The notes under the pieces: model-generated
What the model saw: the letters and a program-made list of their open reading frames with translations, nothing else
The model's database searches: none
Told to the model about the DNA's origin: nothing
In this document: one piece after another, positions 24,783 to 36,460 of the stretch
How positions within the stretch are numbered: the first letter of the stretch is position 1
Layout: every line of letters begins with the position of its first letter
Translations under genes and position numbers: made by a program
Origin: Lasiosphaeria ovina
Lineage: Eukaryota > Ascomycota > Sordariomycetes > Sordariales > Lasiosphaeriaceae
Reading direction: 5' to 3'
DNA: 64,000 bases
Assembly: GCA_033439765.1 (NCBI GenBank)
Contig: JAULSN010000002.1
Span: forward strand, 2,604,001-2,668,000

Positions 24783-26003
24783 GTTGGGGATTATCAGATG
24801 TTGTCGGCAGAAGAGCAGGTATGCTACTTGCAGGTGGTGGGTATCAGTTGGTGTCGGTTCGATGTCGAAGTGCGTGCGGCGTACCGAGGACGGAAGACGG
24901 CGCACTGCCGCGACAGCCGACGGGGTAGGTCGATTGCCCAGTACGGATTTGAGTATACGACTACCCTCACCTTACTCGGGCCCATTCATGGTTGGCGAGC
25001 GGCAGTTGGAGCGTGCTTCGGTTGGTCTCGTTGCAATTGCCCGTTTGTTCGTTTGTTTGTTCGTTCGTTCGTTCGTTCGTTCGTTCGATCGATTGTTCGG
25101 TTCTGTCGCAATCGTAGCCCGGGTCGACGGGGAAGACGGGGACGGGATGTGGGGATCAGTCGAGATTGCTGCAGGCAGTTGAAGATGCCTTATGAAAGGA
25201 TTCGGGTGTGGCTTCTGGCATTGGGCCATGATGTTGGTTTCAAGCTGAGCTGAAGCCGCGACCCAGGGCTGAGCCAAGCAACGGGCTACTGTACATGTAC
25301 CCTAGGAGTTAGCCCAGCTTATCAACGCGCTACCGCTGACGTTACATGCCGTGGTTTACTAGTACCGTATCTCGTATTGTACATGTACTGAGTATACTTA
25401 CACACTTTAACATGTTCTACACTTCATTCGCCCTGCAATACGGATAGCTTGATGATAATTGCACACTTTCAATATTGAGTCTTGAAAACCAGTCACCGAC
25501 TATACGTGCTTTGATGGAAACCTAGTTGTCTTCTCGCGCTTCTCCTGTAGTTGCAATGCTTCGCGTAAGAGGTAGGTAGTGACTCACGCCGAAGCAAAGG
25601 CTAAGGCGCCTGGTAACGGTCGGTAATGAATGCACATCATTACCCAAAGGCAAACTGGAAACTGCCCAGCCCACCTTAGTTCAGTATGAGAGGCCTAAAG
25701 TGGTTTCGATTATAAGACGACGTCCTCACTCCCCGAGCACTTGACATTCCTTCATGTGTATCGACAGACCAACTGCCCGCATTTTGTTTCGGTGGTATAT
25801 GCATGCCTAAACGCCTGTTTGGCAAGATTGTTCGCAGTGCAACGGTTGGACGCAATATTCCCCAGTTACGGCAGCCGACAAAGACAGCGCCGCTGCCACC
25901 GTTTCGAAGCACCCACCGCCAGCCCATTGCGCCGGCCACCACTCTTACCACCAAACACAAACCCAGTAGCACTACCCGATTGCACTCAAAGACTAACAGA
26001 GGC
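24783..26003. other. divergent intergenic region, Sip3-class gene / tpt1
   Basis: 1.2 kb between divergent starts. A GTTC tetranucleotide tandem lies at 25042-25088, about 260-300 bp upstream of the Sip3-class start. From 25803 the frame is open and continuous with tpt1 (see findings). No other gene is supported. Confidence 0.6.
25042..25088. repeat. GTTC tetranucleotide tandem
   Basis: About ten GTTC/GTTT units in a row in the promoter region of the Sip3-class gene. Confidence 0.85.
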
Positions 26004-27271
26004 ATGGACCAAGACGCGGCCGAGCGGTTCGAGGACATGGCCCTGTCCCGCGAAGGCAGGGCCGCCAGGACAGGTCGTGGAGGCAGAGGCAGGGGGGGAG
26101 GCGGCGGCGGCGGAAAGTCTCGCGAAGTCGCCCTCTCTCACGCCCTCTCAAAGCTTCTCCGCCACCAGGCCGCAAGCGCGGGAATCCAGCTCGACAGCGA
26201 GGGCTTTGCGCCGTTAAATAAAGTGGTGAGTTCATTTTTCTGTCTCGAGCAAATATGAAAACCAAAGTGCAGTCTTGGGTGAGGGGCAGACAGGTGGAAA
26301 CATCAACCCGATGAACTGAAATGGATTTGATATGGGCTGCCCGCTCTCCTTCGTTTTTTTATTTTTATTTTTATTGCTTGAAAGCATTCAAACTCACCCC
26401 TCTGAACTTCTGCTCAAAATACCCAACACTAACCCGCGGCGCGCAGCTCAAATGGGGCCCCGTCAGCTCGCTCAAGCCCACCTTCGCCGAGATCGCCGCG
26501 GCCGTGCGTGACAGCGACAAGCAGCGGTTCGCGCTCAAGCCGGACCCGGCGACGAACCCGGCGCTGGACGAGGCCACCATGGACCCGGCGCACTGGCTGA
26601 TCCGCGCCAACCAGGGCCACAGCATCAAGCTCGACAGCGAAAAGCTGCTGCGGCCCATTGCCCTGCCTCTAACCCCGGGCCCCGACGCGGCAGCACCTCC
26701 CTCAGCCAACGAAGCATCACCAGAGACAGAACTGCCGCCTGGCAGCGTGCCGGTGCCGGAGACGGTCGTTCACGGCACGTACTTCGCCTTCTGGCCGGCC
26801 ATCGTGGCGAGCGGCGGGCTGCGGCCGATGGGACGCAACCACGTGCACTGCAGCACGGGGCTGCCGCCCGAGGACGAAGCCGACGGGCCCGCGGTGGTGA
26901 GCGGGATGCGGCGCGACGCCGAGATGCTCGTGTACGTCGACGTGGCGGCCAGCATGCGCGAGGCCGGCATCAAGTGGTGGGTGAGCGACAACGGCGTCGT
27001 GCTGACCGAGGGCGACACCGACGGGCTCGTGCCCGCGCGCTTCTTCCGCGAGGTGCGCGGCCGCGCGCAGGGCGTCGGCCTGCTGTGGAAGGACGGCCAG
27101 CACGTCGCCGACCTGCCCGACTGGGTCAAGGCGCAGCCGCCACGGGGCAAGGGTAAGGCTGGCGGCGCCGGCGCCGGCGGGAGAGGTGGTGGGGGGAGAG
27201 GGGGTAGGCTCGGCAAGAAGGCTGGTGGTGGTGGTGGTGGTGGTGGTGGTGGTGGTGGTGCCGCGGCCTGA
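26004..27271 (+). CDS. tpt1: tRNA 2'-phosphotransferase (Tpt1/KptA family)
   Basis: Removes the 2'-phosphate left at the splice junction of ligated tRNAs, transferring it to NAD+. Exons 26004-26225 and 26447-27271, split by a 221 nt intron with an ACTAAC branch-like site, give 348 residues. Family landmarks: LSKLLRHQA (catalytic Arg-His pair), GFAPLNKV joined across the intron to LKWGPVSSLKPTFAEI, the NAD/RNA-binding IRANQGHS, then VHGTYF, MGRNHVHCSTG and VVLTEGDTDGLVP. A Pro/Ala-rich insert of about 40 residues separates the two lobes. Gly/Arg-rich segments sit near both ends; the last ~14 residues are mostly glycine from a GGT repeat. The start at MDQDAAERFEDM is chosen because the family similarity begins soon after; an in-frame ATG at 25803 would add 67 residues. 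Confidence 0.93.
27227..27260. repeat. GGT triplet run encoding polyglycine in tpt1
   Basis: About eleven GGT triplets near the tpt1 stop codon, giving a C-terminal polyglycine. Confidence 0.9.
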
Positions 27272-28046
27272 TCATGTCCTGTCCCGTCCCTGTGCTTCTT
27301 GGACTTGTAGTGAGTTTAGCGAGGCGCATGAGGAATCTACAATAACAAAGTGGTGTTCCTTTGGGAACGCAATCACTGGCCCAGCACATATCGTCCGTTT
27401 ACAGTTCACATGGATACATGCACCGTGTATACGACATAACCATCGATTTGCCAGACATTTGTTTACTTGACCTGTCTGATCCAACCCAGTATCAAATGGT
27501 TCGCCCCCCCACATCAAAAACAACAAAACAAAAAAAACACCCCCTTTATAAACCACGGCAGCGGTATCCAACAGCCTACTCTCAGTCATTCTCATACTTA
27601 GGTAAGGTAAGGTAGGTACCTATATAATCCTCCGCGCCTAACATGTTTAGAGAAAAAAGGGGTCAACACCAAAATACCACACACTGCTACTGCTACTCTC
27701 CTCTCTACGGCTACGCTACTGGGTATGCGATATATAGATTAAAGTTGGTCACGAAAAAAAAGCCAATGCCCGGCGGAAGCACGAAGCACAAGTCCAGTAC
27801 GAAAGGTTCTTGGATCTGGCCACAACTGGCGCATCACTCACGCCGTGCCGTGGCGCCAAACTCAATCGGCCGGCACGCTACTCGGTGTATAATATTGAAA
27901 ATTTCGAGCCTAACCTGCCTGCTTGCTGCATTGGTTACGTCTTTTCTTCCGAAAGGGGGTAAAAACAGAGAGGTAGACGACAGATAACCTGCATAAATCA
28001 CACACACACACACACATCGTCAAACACACGCACTCACTCACTCGGC
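27272..28046. other. convergent spacer, tpt1 / dsRNA-binding gene
   Basis: No gene supported. GGTA motifs occur at 27600-27620 and a short CA tract at about 28000-28016. It presumably holds both 3' untranslated regions. Confidence 0.6.
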
Positions 28047-29469
28047 TCAATCAACACCCACAGCCGCGCTCAACTCAGCAATCAGCGCCTCGGCCTCAGC
28101 ATCACGCTCGCGCTCGACGCGCAGGAGGTAAGCGAGCACGTCCGCCGCCGCAGCCGCTCTGGCCGCGCGGCGCGAGTAGATCTTGCGCACGACGCCGAGG
28201 CCGTCGGGCAGCGCGATGGCGTCGGCGGCGGCAAAGTCGGGCCGCGCCGAGAAGAAGGTCGCGTTCTCCTCCACCACGTACCGCGGCGCTCCTATGCCGA
28301 GGCGCCGGCACATCTCTGCCACGCGCGCTTCTGTCGGCGCGGAGGGGTCGTGCACGTCGATAGTTTTAGGTGCGGTGCTTTTGGTGGTGTTGGTGGGGGC
28401 TGGTTTCTTGGGCGGCCGTTCGGGCGGCGGCAATGGCGGCGCGGCGATGGTGTCGTTGGTGTTGCCGTCGTCCAGGCTGGTAAGGGGCGGTGGCGGTGAC
28501 GGGCTGTCTGGCGGGAGTGCGTTGCTGCCGTTATTCCCAGCCACGGCGGCAGGGGAAGCGGCAGACTTGTTCTTCTGTTTCTTCGTTGCTGTTGTTATCG
28601 CTGCCGGCGCCGAGACAGCGTCGCCGTCCTTGGTCACCAACACCCCTCCCTCCGAGACGGGGTCCAGCTGAGGGGGCGGCGGCGGCAGCAGAGAAGAGAC
28701 AGCCGGCGTCTTCGTCTTGGGAAACACGACGCTCAGGCCGTCGGACGGCATGCGGTTCTCGGCCATCAGCCACTCGACGCAGCACTTAGCCGCGTACCGC
28801 TTAGCGTCCTTCTTGCGGGCGAAGCTCGGGGCCACAAGCGTACCACCGCCACCAACATCGGCGAGAAGCCCGCCGTCCGGGCCGGGAAACCGCTGCAGCT
28901 CGCTGGCTGCGGTGCCCCTGAACGTGCAGCGGCACACCCACTTCTTTTGGGCGGCAAGCTCGTCGGCGAAGAGCACTACGGCGCCTCCGGCTCGGTACGC
29001 GTCTCGGTATCCTAGCACAAGGGCAAAAAAGAAAGAGGTAGTATCTCATGCATTTGTGATATAGGTATATATATATATGGATATGAGAACGGGACTACTT
29101 ACGGTACAGCAGACTCACCCAGTCTATATCGCCAAGCTCGGGCTCGGGGCGGCCCCCCAGCGACGCCCGGAGTTCGGCAATGGCCTTTTTCTGGATCTCG
29201 GTCAGGGGCGCCGGCTGGGGCAGGGCCTCCTGCTCGGCTATCCAGGCCTTCAGGTCCCGGTAGTCGACGGGCTCGTAGTCCATGTCCGTGTCCGTGTCCG
29301 TGTCTTTGCCCTTGTCGACGACGGGAAGGGGAGAGTCAGGAGAGGCAGCCGCCATTGTAGATATAGATCTGTTGGCTGCCCGGTTGCTCTTCTGGCGCTT
29401 AGGAGATGGTGGTGTAAAGCGGTGCTGGGGGGGCTCGTCCGCTAGTTTGCGTTTGGGCTGTGGTATCAT
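28047..29469 (-). CDS. protein with one clear and one possible dsRNA-binding domain
   Basis: Exons 29469-29103 and 29011-28047 give 443 residues; the junction GTAAGT...GCTAG keeps frame (LLYR then YRDAYRAGG). The N-terminal third is disordered and basic, with a KRK/KRQK nuclear-localisation-like region and an Asp/Thr repeat. Next is a dsRNA-binding fold of the alpha-beta-beta-beta-alpha type: WVCRCTFRGTAASEL for the first strands and the helix FARKKDAKRYAAKCCVEWLM carrying the KKxAK-type RNA contact. After a Pro-rich linker, the last ~100 residues (PTEARVAEMCRRLGIGAPRY to VLAYLLRVERER) look like a second, more diverged domain. It is not Dicer or an RNase III because no catalytic domain is present. 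Function is unknown; RNA binding is inferred. The start could be further upstream, since the frame stays open to 29715. Confidence 0.75.
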
Positions 29470-30254
29470 GGACCAGGTCGGGTTGCCATGAGAATGATTG
29501 TGTGAAAAGTATGAGCTGAAGACAGGGCACTGGAGCTGCCCAAGCGGGCGGGGGCGGGGCTGCCGCGGCCAGCACATTGGCGGCCTGTAATCCGTCCAGA
29601 CTACTTGGTAAGGCACTGTAATGAGGTATCTTGGGCGCCAACAAATAAGCAAGAACAGCGGTGCTGCTTCATATAATTCAGGTCTGCACAACAAGTTGAG
29701 AAAAAGTAAAGCCATCCGATGTCGAGAGCGAGCTCAAGTCACTCATAAATAGGCCGACCATGTGGAAACAGTTAGAGCCTGGCCGTAATAAGCTCAGTAG
29801 GTATTGCCGCGGGTGGGCCATCCGCGCTGCCCGGATCAAGGTTGACGCTGTAGGCCTCACTTGTCCCAGCACGAAAGGCAGCCAAGCGGGGTTGGCTGGC
29901 CAGTAGCATCTACCAGCCTCATGCATGGCAATGTCTGTACAACAAGCAGAACATGCAGTTTGAGTTTGCCTCGAACACCTTTCCTCCGGTCCGCGCGCCT
30001 GTCCCAATGGCCAAGAGCTCCCTGTGGCCTGTGTGCCCTTGCATCGTCGCGCCAATGCCCCTATTCCTACTTACATATAGTCAGCCAGGTTGGCTTGTCA
30101 TCCAGCCATCGCGAGACATCAGGTTCTCTCCTGTGAGCCTCTGTCGTTGTCGAAATCGTAATTGTAATTGGGTATCATGTTCAGGCTAGCCTACTTGCTA
30201 GGCCCTGTCCTCGTCGCGTCAACCCGAACCTCTGCAGCGGGTCCGGTGACCGGA
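29470..30254. other. spacer between dsRNA-binding gene and efg1
   Basis: About 0.8 kb holding the promoter of the dsRNA-binding gene and the 3' end of efg1, both on the minus strand. No further gene is supported. Confidence 0.6.
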
Positions 30255-31261
30255 TTAGTCTTCCTCGAAGAATCCGCCTCCTTCACTGCCACTATCGTCG
30301 CCACCGGCTGCCTTGCCAGAGGCCTTGTCGTTCCGCATTGCAGCCCTTCTCTCCCTCCGGTTCATCGCCGACGTGTCGGGCCCAATCGCCTTCCGCGCTG
30401 ACGAAGAGCCTGCACCAGCTGCACCAGCTGCAGGCTGCTGCTGCTTCTTGACAGCAGATACAGCCTTGGATGGTCGCGACGAAGGCTTTGGTGGTGCGTA
30501 TTGTTCCGAGCGTCTGTTTTGGACCTTCTCGAGAGCGGCCTTGCCGTGTCCCCTGGTCTTCTCGATTTCATACCACATGGGCGGTCGAGGAGTATCCAGC
30601 GCATGCACTGCCGTGGGCTTCTCATCGTCCTTTGCCTCGGCGGCTGGTGCGGCATACAGGCTGAGGTAGCGCTCCAGAAACGGATAGTAGATGGCATAGT
30701 CCACGTCCACCTCGGCGATGTGAAGATGCGCCTTTAGCTTGGCTATCTCGTCGGGGTCCTCGGTCTGCGTTAATTTCCGCCTGAGCTGCTTTGCCAGCCT
30801 AGTTGCCTTTTGTCGCTCTGCAAAGTTAAGGGTGTTAGCTAGCACTGCGCAACAGCAGGACATAACCGGCCAGACAGCTCGGACAACGACATACCAAAGA
30901 ACCGGACCATGTGGTATTTGCCTATCATCTGGCTCCTGTGTTTCCTCTCTCGGTCCTCGGCGATGCGCTGCTTGTGGGCCGCCAACTCCCGTTCCAGGTC
31001 TTTTTGTACGTCGGCAGGGATGTTTGACGCGTCTCGTGCAAAAAGCCTCTCGATTGCTCGGGCACGTTTTTTGATCGAGCTCATGTTGTCGTCAACCACC
31101 TTTGCCCGCTTCGCATGGTGCTTTGGGGGGCCAGGCCGGCTGCGATCGCCATTTTTGGGGAATGCGCTGCCAGACTCCTCCGATTCGGCGTGCGATCTCT
31201 TCGTGCCTAGCCTTGAGGGGTGTATAGATGGCTCATTGTTTTTTGCGAACGAGCGATCCAT
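30255..31261 (-). CDS. efg1: rRNA-processing protein EFG1
   Basis: Nucleolar factor of the small-subunit processome, needed for 18S rRNA maturation; unrelated to the Candida morphogenesis regulator of the same name. Exons 31261-30895 and 30817-30255 give 309 residues, joining KYHMVRFF to ERQKATRLAKQL across an intron with a GCTAAC branch site. The conserved core runs from SIKKRARAIERLF (about residue 60) through the helical coiled-coil region to EVDVDYAIYYPFLERYLSLY. The tail is basic and Ala/Ser-rich, then acidic (GGFFEED). It faces sea4 across a 600 bp divergent promoter with a telobox-like motif, consistent with ribosome-biogenesis control. Confidence 0.92.
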
Positions 31262-31861
31262 CTTCTGGCTCGTTTGACTGAGGGCAGTGCCAAAAGCGAG
31301 AGTTCTCGGTCGTCTGTCGGTTTGGGTCGCGGCGGTCTGCTTCGATGAGGCCCAGATTTTTTAGGTGTGGTTGAGGACCCCTTGTAGGTTGCTTTGCGAT
31401 GAGCTTTTGCTTCCCGCTTCTGGGTCGATTGCCCCGCATTGGCCAACCAAGCTAGGGTTAGGGTTGTGTATTGTCCGCGCCACTCTCACGATCGCATTCA
31501 CCTTTCGCCCCTTCTTCACCATTGTCAACAACATCCTGCCACATGTATAAGCGAGATGTATGTCCAATAGATACAGTATCCGTGAAAGCACCCAATGGCT
31601 TTGGGCTACGAGAGCCCTCTTTTGTTGTCCAAGTCTTTCGTTTGTTTGGTGGTGGAGGTATCCAGCCTTGGCCGTGGCTTCCTCGCGACGGCGTACAGAC
31701 GACCTGACTTCCTCATTCAACCTAGGAGGGTTTGCATGGTTGAGACTTCCAGATCGGAACAGTATTAACGCCCTTTTGGCAGGCACTGAACTTTAAGCTG
31801 CCTGCGCTCCTCCACTACTGTTATCCATTGCTGTTGCTCCTCCTTCAGGCCTCCTGTCGCC
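31262..31861. promoter_or_regulatory. divergent efg1 / sea4 promoter region
   Basis: 600 bp between the two start codons. It contains TAGGGTTAGGGTT at 31453-31465. A 141-codon minus-strand frame at 31361-31786 has no recognisable features and is treated as chance. Confidence 0.65.
31453..31465 (+). promoter_or_regulatory. tandem TTAGGG (telobox-like) motif
   Basis: TAGGGTTAGGGTT lies about 190 bp upstream of the efg1 start codon. Tbf1-type Myb proteins bind TTAGGG and regulate ribosome-related genes in several fungi; use here is inferred from sequence and from the ribosome-biogenesis role of efg1. Confidence 0.45.
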
Positions 31862-34800
31862 ATGGACCGTCCCGAGCCTGGGCTGATCAAGTGGTCGCCA
31901 AACGCGGCGCACGACTCGTTCCTCCACATCAACTTGCAGCACCGCATTGTGGAAATCTACGAGCCCACGGGCCGAGCACGGCGCGGGCGCTTCGACTACA
32001 AGAAGGTGGCCAAGCACGATGACCTTCCCCCGCTCACCACGTATGACTGGTCGCCGTCGGTCCCCGGCCTGGTCGCCGTGGGCACGTCAACGGGTGTCGT
32101 CAATCTCCTGCGCGTCGACGACAGCTCCAACGCCTATCTCGAGCTCGGCCTGAAGATCTCGCGCACCTGCCACGCCGTCGCCTTCAACACGAGGGGCCAG
32201 CTGGCCGTTGCCCTGGACAGGGTGCGCAGCGACAACTGCCTCTACATCTGGGATGTCAACCGCCTGTCCACTGTCGACTCGGCCATCCGGGGCTTTCCCT
32301 CGGACATTGAGTCCTTCTCGCACCCCTCTGAACGTCTAGAGCCCAGTGTCTCGGTATCAAGCGTCAAGTTTTTCGAGGACAACCCTAACGTTCTGGTCGC
32401 CGGCATCAAAAGCCAAGGCCTCCGCATACATGACTTGAGAGGTAGGGCTCCTCACTTATATGACGTGACGCCGTAGCCCTGCTCTGCGTGGACTAACAGT
32501 CTGCCCAAGACCAAGCACACGGCGCCGTCATCCAGTTCCCGACCAAGTGCTGCAACAACCTCGCCATTGACTACGCAGACCAGAACTATTTCGCGTCGTC
32601 AGCCTTGGACCAGCCAGGAGTTATGGTGTGGGATCGTCGAGCCATCCACCGCCATGACACGTCACCGGCCTACACCGATGCGCTGGATAAAGACAGCCTC
32701 CCCTGGGGCGGCGCCTTGCGTCTCAACCAGGCAGTAGAAATGGAGGCGGATCCGGACTCGGCCGATAGGAAAAGCTCCTGCATCCGCTCTCTCCGGTTCT
32801 GCCGCGACCATGCCGGCATGTTGGCTGTTCTCTCGCGCACCGGCCAGCTGAGGATCCTATCCACGAGGCACGAGCCCAAGGACGATGAACCCGGCAGGAA
32901 ACCTACCGATGCGAAGGAAGGTCCCGCCCCCATCCCCATCCCCGTCGAGAATGTACCTACCCACGTCGAAGACGGCCCCGAGCTGTTGGAGATTAGGAGA
33001 TCATACGAGCTGGACCCTCTCTATGCTGATCCGAGTCATAAGATGGATAAGATCGTATCGTTTGACTGGATTACTCTCAGCTCTCCAGTCCCTCAGCCGA
33101 GGTTGTTGGTGCTCCGGGCCAACGGTGCACTTGATGTGCTAGAAAAACCTTCCTTCACCTCGGAATATCCATTTAACCTTAATTCCTGGAAACTTTCATA
33201 TCGTGGCTTAGAAGGTAAATCCCACCGAGTCCAATCTACAATGCATGAGTTGACACGGCTGCAGCTGGCGCTTCATACCACGCGCCTATGCTATTCGAGC
33301 CGGCGTATTCTCACAGAATTTATGGCCCGCTGCTTACTGAAAAGGCGTTGGCCGACGTACCGCTGTTCGGCCCCGGCAAGGTCAACATAGGTGATTTGGT
33401 AGAGGAAGCCTTGGCGTCCAGTATTACTGAAGAAGATCTCCAGCCTGGAGAGGGGGCGAGAAATGCCAATCTTCCTGCGGCGTTCACACAGGCCTCTTCT
33501 GTCGCGGAGAAACTGGGAGCGCTAAGATTGACGTCTAGAGAAGCATCGCAGAATCCAGACATATCCGGAGACCCGCCATCTCAGCTAGAGCGCCGCGAGC
33601 AGCTGCTCACAGAAATTGTTGACATGAGCCTCTTGTCAAATCAAGCGCAGGCCACCATAGATCACACTATGCTCCTCCGCGCAAAGGAGGGGTATCGATT
33701 CAACTGTGAGAAGAATCAGCAAATCGTGGCGGACGATCCCTGGGTCAGAGATGTCTGGGCTTGGATTTCTGGTGAGTCTATCTTGTTTTCGGTCTTGCTG
33801 AAGTGGCTGACAGCATCTTCCAAACAGGCGCCGAAGAAGCAGCCTCTGACGGCGGGATGATGTCGCACCCACTGGACCTGAGCTGGATGGGCGTGTATAC
33901 AATATGGATCAACGACTTGGGTATGGTTATATCGAGCCCCTCTCAGACATTCAACGGTTGGCTCACACACGATAGGGAGTAAATCGTATGCTAGGTTGTC
34001 GGACCACGCATCAGCTCCTGGTGCTGCTGGGTGGGAGCGCTGCTTGAATTCGATCAACAAGAAACTCGGAATTCCAAAGTTTGACGGAGTCGAGACGAAG
34101 CGCCCCCATCACCGGGAAATCTGCTTGGAAATCTGCAACTGGGGTCGCTCTTACGACTCCGAATTCGAACAAGCTAACTCGGTCTCGAGTCTCAAGAGAG
34201 ACTCGACTTGGTACACTATGGTGGCCGCACATGCCCTGTTTAGGGGCAACACAAAGGAGGCCGTTCAAGTTTTGAAAAGAGGCAGTTCAGAGCACCAGAG
34301 TCTGTTATTCGTCTCGCTTGCGCTCCAGCTCATTGGCAAAAATGGCAACAGCGATGCCAAAGAGGCGCTCGATTTCGACGAGAAGGTGGCCTCCAAGACG
34401 GACCCCTATCTCCGCGCTATATCATCCATCATCGCAACTGGAGACTGGGCCACGATCGTCAACCAACGGTCCCTGCCCATGCGCGACCGTGCCTTTGTCG
34501 CGATCCGCACCCTTCCCGACGAGGAGCTGACGGCCTGGCTTGAGGACGAAGTGTTCGACTCGATTATCACGGGGAACATTGAAGGCATTATACTTACGGG
34601 CATTACGGACCCGCTGGTGGACATATTCGCGCGCTACGTGCAGAAATTCCGCGATTTCCAAACAGCCACCCTCGTGCTCTCGTACTGCGCGCCGCGCTTC
34701 ATCGACGACATCCGCGCGACGGCCTTCCGCAACGCCTACCGCAACTACCTCCAACGGCACCGCGCCGCGTACCCGCGGGCCAAGTTTGACGTCGAGTCGA

Positions 34801-35303
34801 CGAGGCTCAGCAAGCACAATGGACGGCCGACGGTAGAACCGCCGCCGCGCCAGTTTGTGATACGCTGCTACTTCTGCGAGGAAGACGTCAAGACGACGTA
34901 CAGTAGCGGAGGCACCAGTCCCGTTTCGTCGACGGTGGCGCTGTCCAGCTTCATGCTGGGCGGGGGCTCGGGGGCAGCTAGCGCGGTCAGGGAAGCACAG
35001 CAAGCGAACCCGTTCGTTTCCAAAATGGTATCAGCTGGAATCAGTTGTCCTAACTGCAAGCGCCACTTCCCGCGGTGCGTGGTCTGCCTCGAGGTTGTGA
35101 CGATGCCGCGAAGCGACCGGCCCGAGCTAGCCAGAAATGCGGACACGCGCGTGGCGTCGCGGTTCCCAACGTTCTGTATCACCTGCAGGCACTCCATGCA
35201 CCTCGACCACGCGCGGCAATGGTTTGCGCGGCATGAGGAGTGTCCTGTTCCCGAATGCAAGTGCGTGTGCAACTTCCAGGTGACTCCGGACTTGCAATAC
35301 TGA
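31862..35303 (+). CDS. sea4: SEA complex / GATOR2 WD40 subunit, Mio (SEA4) family
   Basis: 1070-residue subunit of SEACAT (GATOR2), the vacuolar-membrane complex that relays amino-acid status to TORC1. Five exons: 31862-32441, 32510-33214, 33265-33771, 33828-33920 and 33976-35303; all introns are phase 1 and 50-68 nt. The first ~430 residues form WD40 repeats (TTYDWSPSVPGLVAVGTSTG, NCLYIWDVN, GVMVWDRRAI, AGMLAVLSRTGQLRIL). A helical alpha-solenoid follows (TWYTMVAAHALFRGNTKEAV). The C-terminus (~925-1065) is the family's zinc-binding RING-like module: IRCYFCEEDV, SCPNCKRHFPRCVVC, TFCITCRHSMHLDHA and CPVPECKCVC. The small fourth exon encodes MMSHPLDLSWMGVYTIWINDL, a conserved stretch that supports the splicing model. 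Confidence 0.92.
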
Positions 35304-35497
35304 GAGATGGGTCAATCGCAAATCACAACAAGGCCAGCCAAACCCCCTTTCCCGGATAGTAGCAATCGCAGCGGGAATATTACCCTGCCTGCACAGGCTC
35401 ATTGGACGTTTTTCCTTGATTAAGAATTAAAGTTCAGCCAAGGCGGTGGGAATTGCGCCAGACACATGAGTGGTCGTCTTGTCTTGTCCCGTAGGTT

Positions 35498-35696
35498 GCC
35501 AAGGTTTTCCGCTGTCTTGGGAGGTCTTGGTGCCCAGAGCGGACGAAGGGAGGGAGGATTTAAGAAAGACGGAGGCCAAGATTCTTGGTATTTTGAGGCA
35601 GTCTCTGCGCTCTCGGGTCGCTCGCTCGGACGGCGTCGTGCCCAGCCATGACAAGGCCAAGAGCAGGGCCAAGAGCAGGGCCAAGAACGAGCCAAG
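35498..35696. promoter_or_regulatory. distal group of six GCCAAG motifs
   Basis: GCCAAG at 35498, 35575, 35656, 35668, 35680 and 35691. The last four lie in a 12 bp-period tandem of GGGCCAAGAGCA-like units. GCCARG is the PacC binding consensus. The group is about 2.5-2.7 kb from the pacC start and just after sea4, so its target gene is uncertain. Confidence 0.4.
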
Positions 35697-36460
35697 AACG
35701 GATTCCACGACGACATGGGATTCCTGGGTGGAATTGATTCACCTTTGATGGACAGTACGGAATACGGAGTACCTAACTTCACGTGTAATTTAGAGCGGGG
35801 AACTCTATCTCTCTCACACACTCTTTCTCTCTCTCTCTCTGCGGATATCATTAATTATTGAAATAACAGGTGTACTGGAAGATAGATGCCCCTTGTTTAT
35901 TGCCCGTTTCTTGTTGTCTCTTCTCTCCTCTGAAGCGTTGACGTTTGGTAGCAGAATGAGATATAGAGTGCAACATTCTTACATTGTACGAATAAAGCCT
36001 CCTGAAGATGCGATGCGGTGGCAATAATGGAACATGTCGGCGTGATCTCGCTTTCGCTTTCATTCTCAATGGCAGTCAGCTAGTCAGCCAGTCAGTCAGT
36101 TGTGCTTTTGGAGCAAGGGGAGAGGGATTGGATTGGACTGAAAGAATTAATAATAAAAGCCGGCACGTGCTCGTGCTCGTGCTCGTGCTCAATCGGATCG
36201 GCTCAATTGGATCGAATTGAATTGATTTTTTTTTTGATCACTTGACTAATAAACTCGCTCTCGTTCTCTCTCTCTCTCTGTGTCTGTCTATCCTCTGAGC
36301 ACGCCATCGGGGCTTCCTAGGTTGTCGCATCACTCCGTCGGTCGCCCAATTGGGCGGGTGCCGCTGCAGTTACAGTGCAGTCTGTCAGTTGGGAGGAGAG
36401 AGGGGGGCTGTGCAGCGTGATGCTGTTGTGCCGGGCCCAGGCTGATGGCACCCACCTGGC

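Noticed and set aside
31453..31465. TTAGGG repeat as a telomere or chromosome end
   Set aside because: Only two units, with conserved genes continuing on both sides.
31361..31786. 141-codon minus-strand frame in the efg1/sea4 promoter
   Set aside because: No domain, no splice partners, and it covers the only promoter space for two genes.
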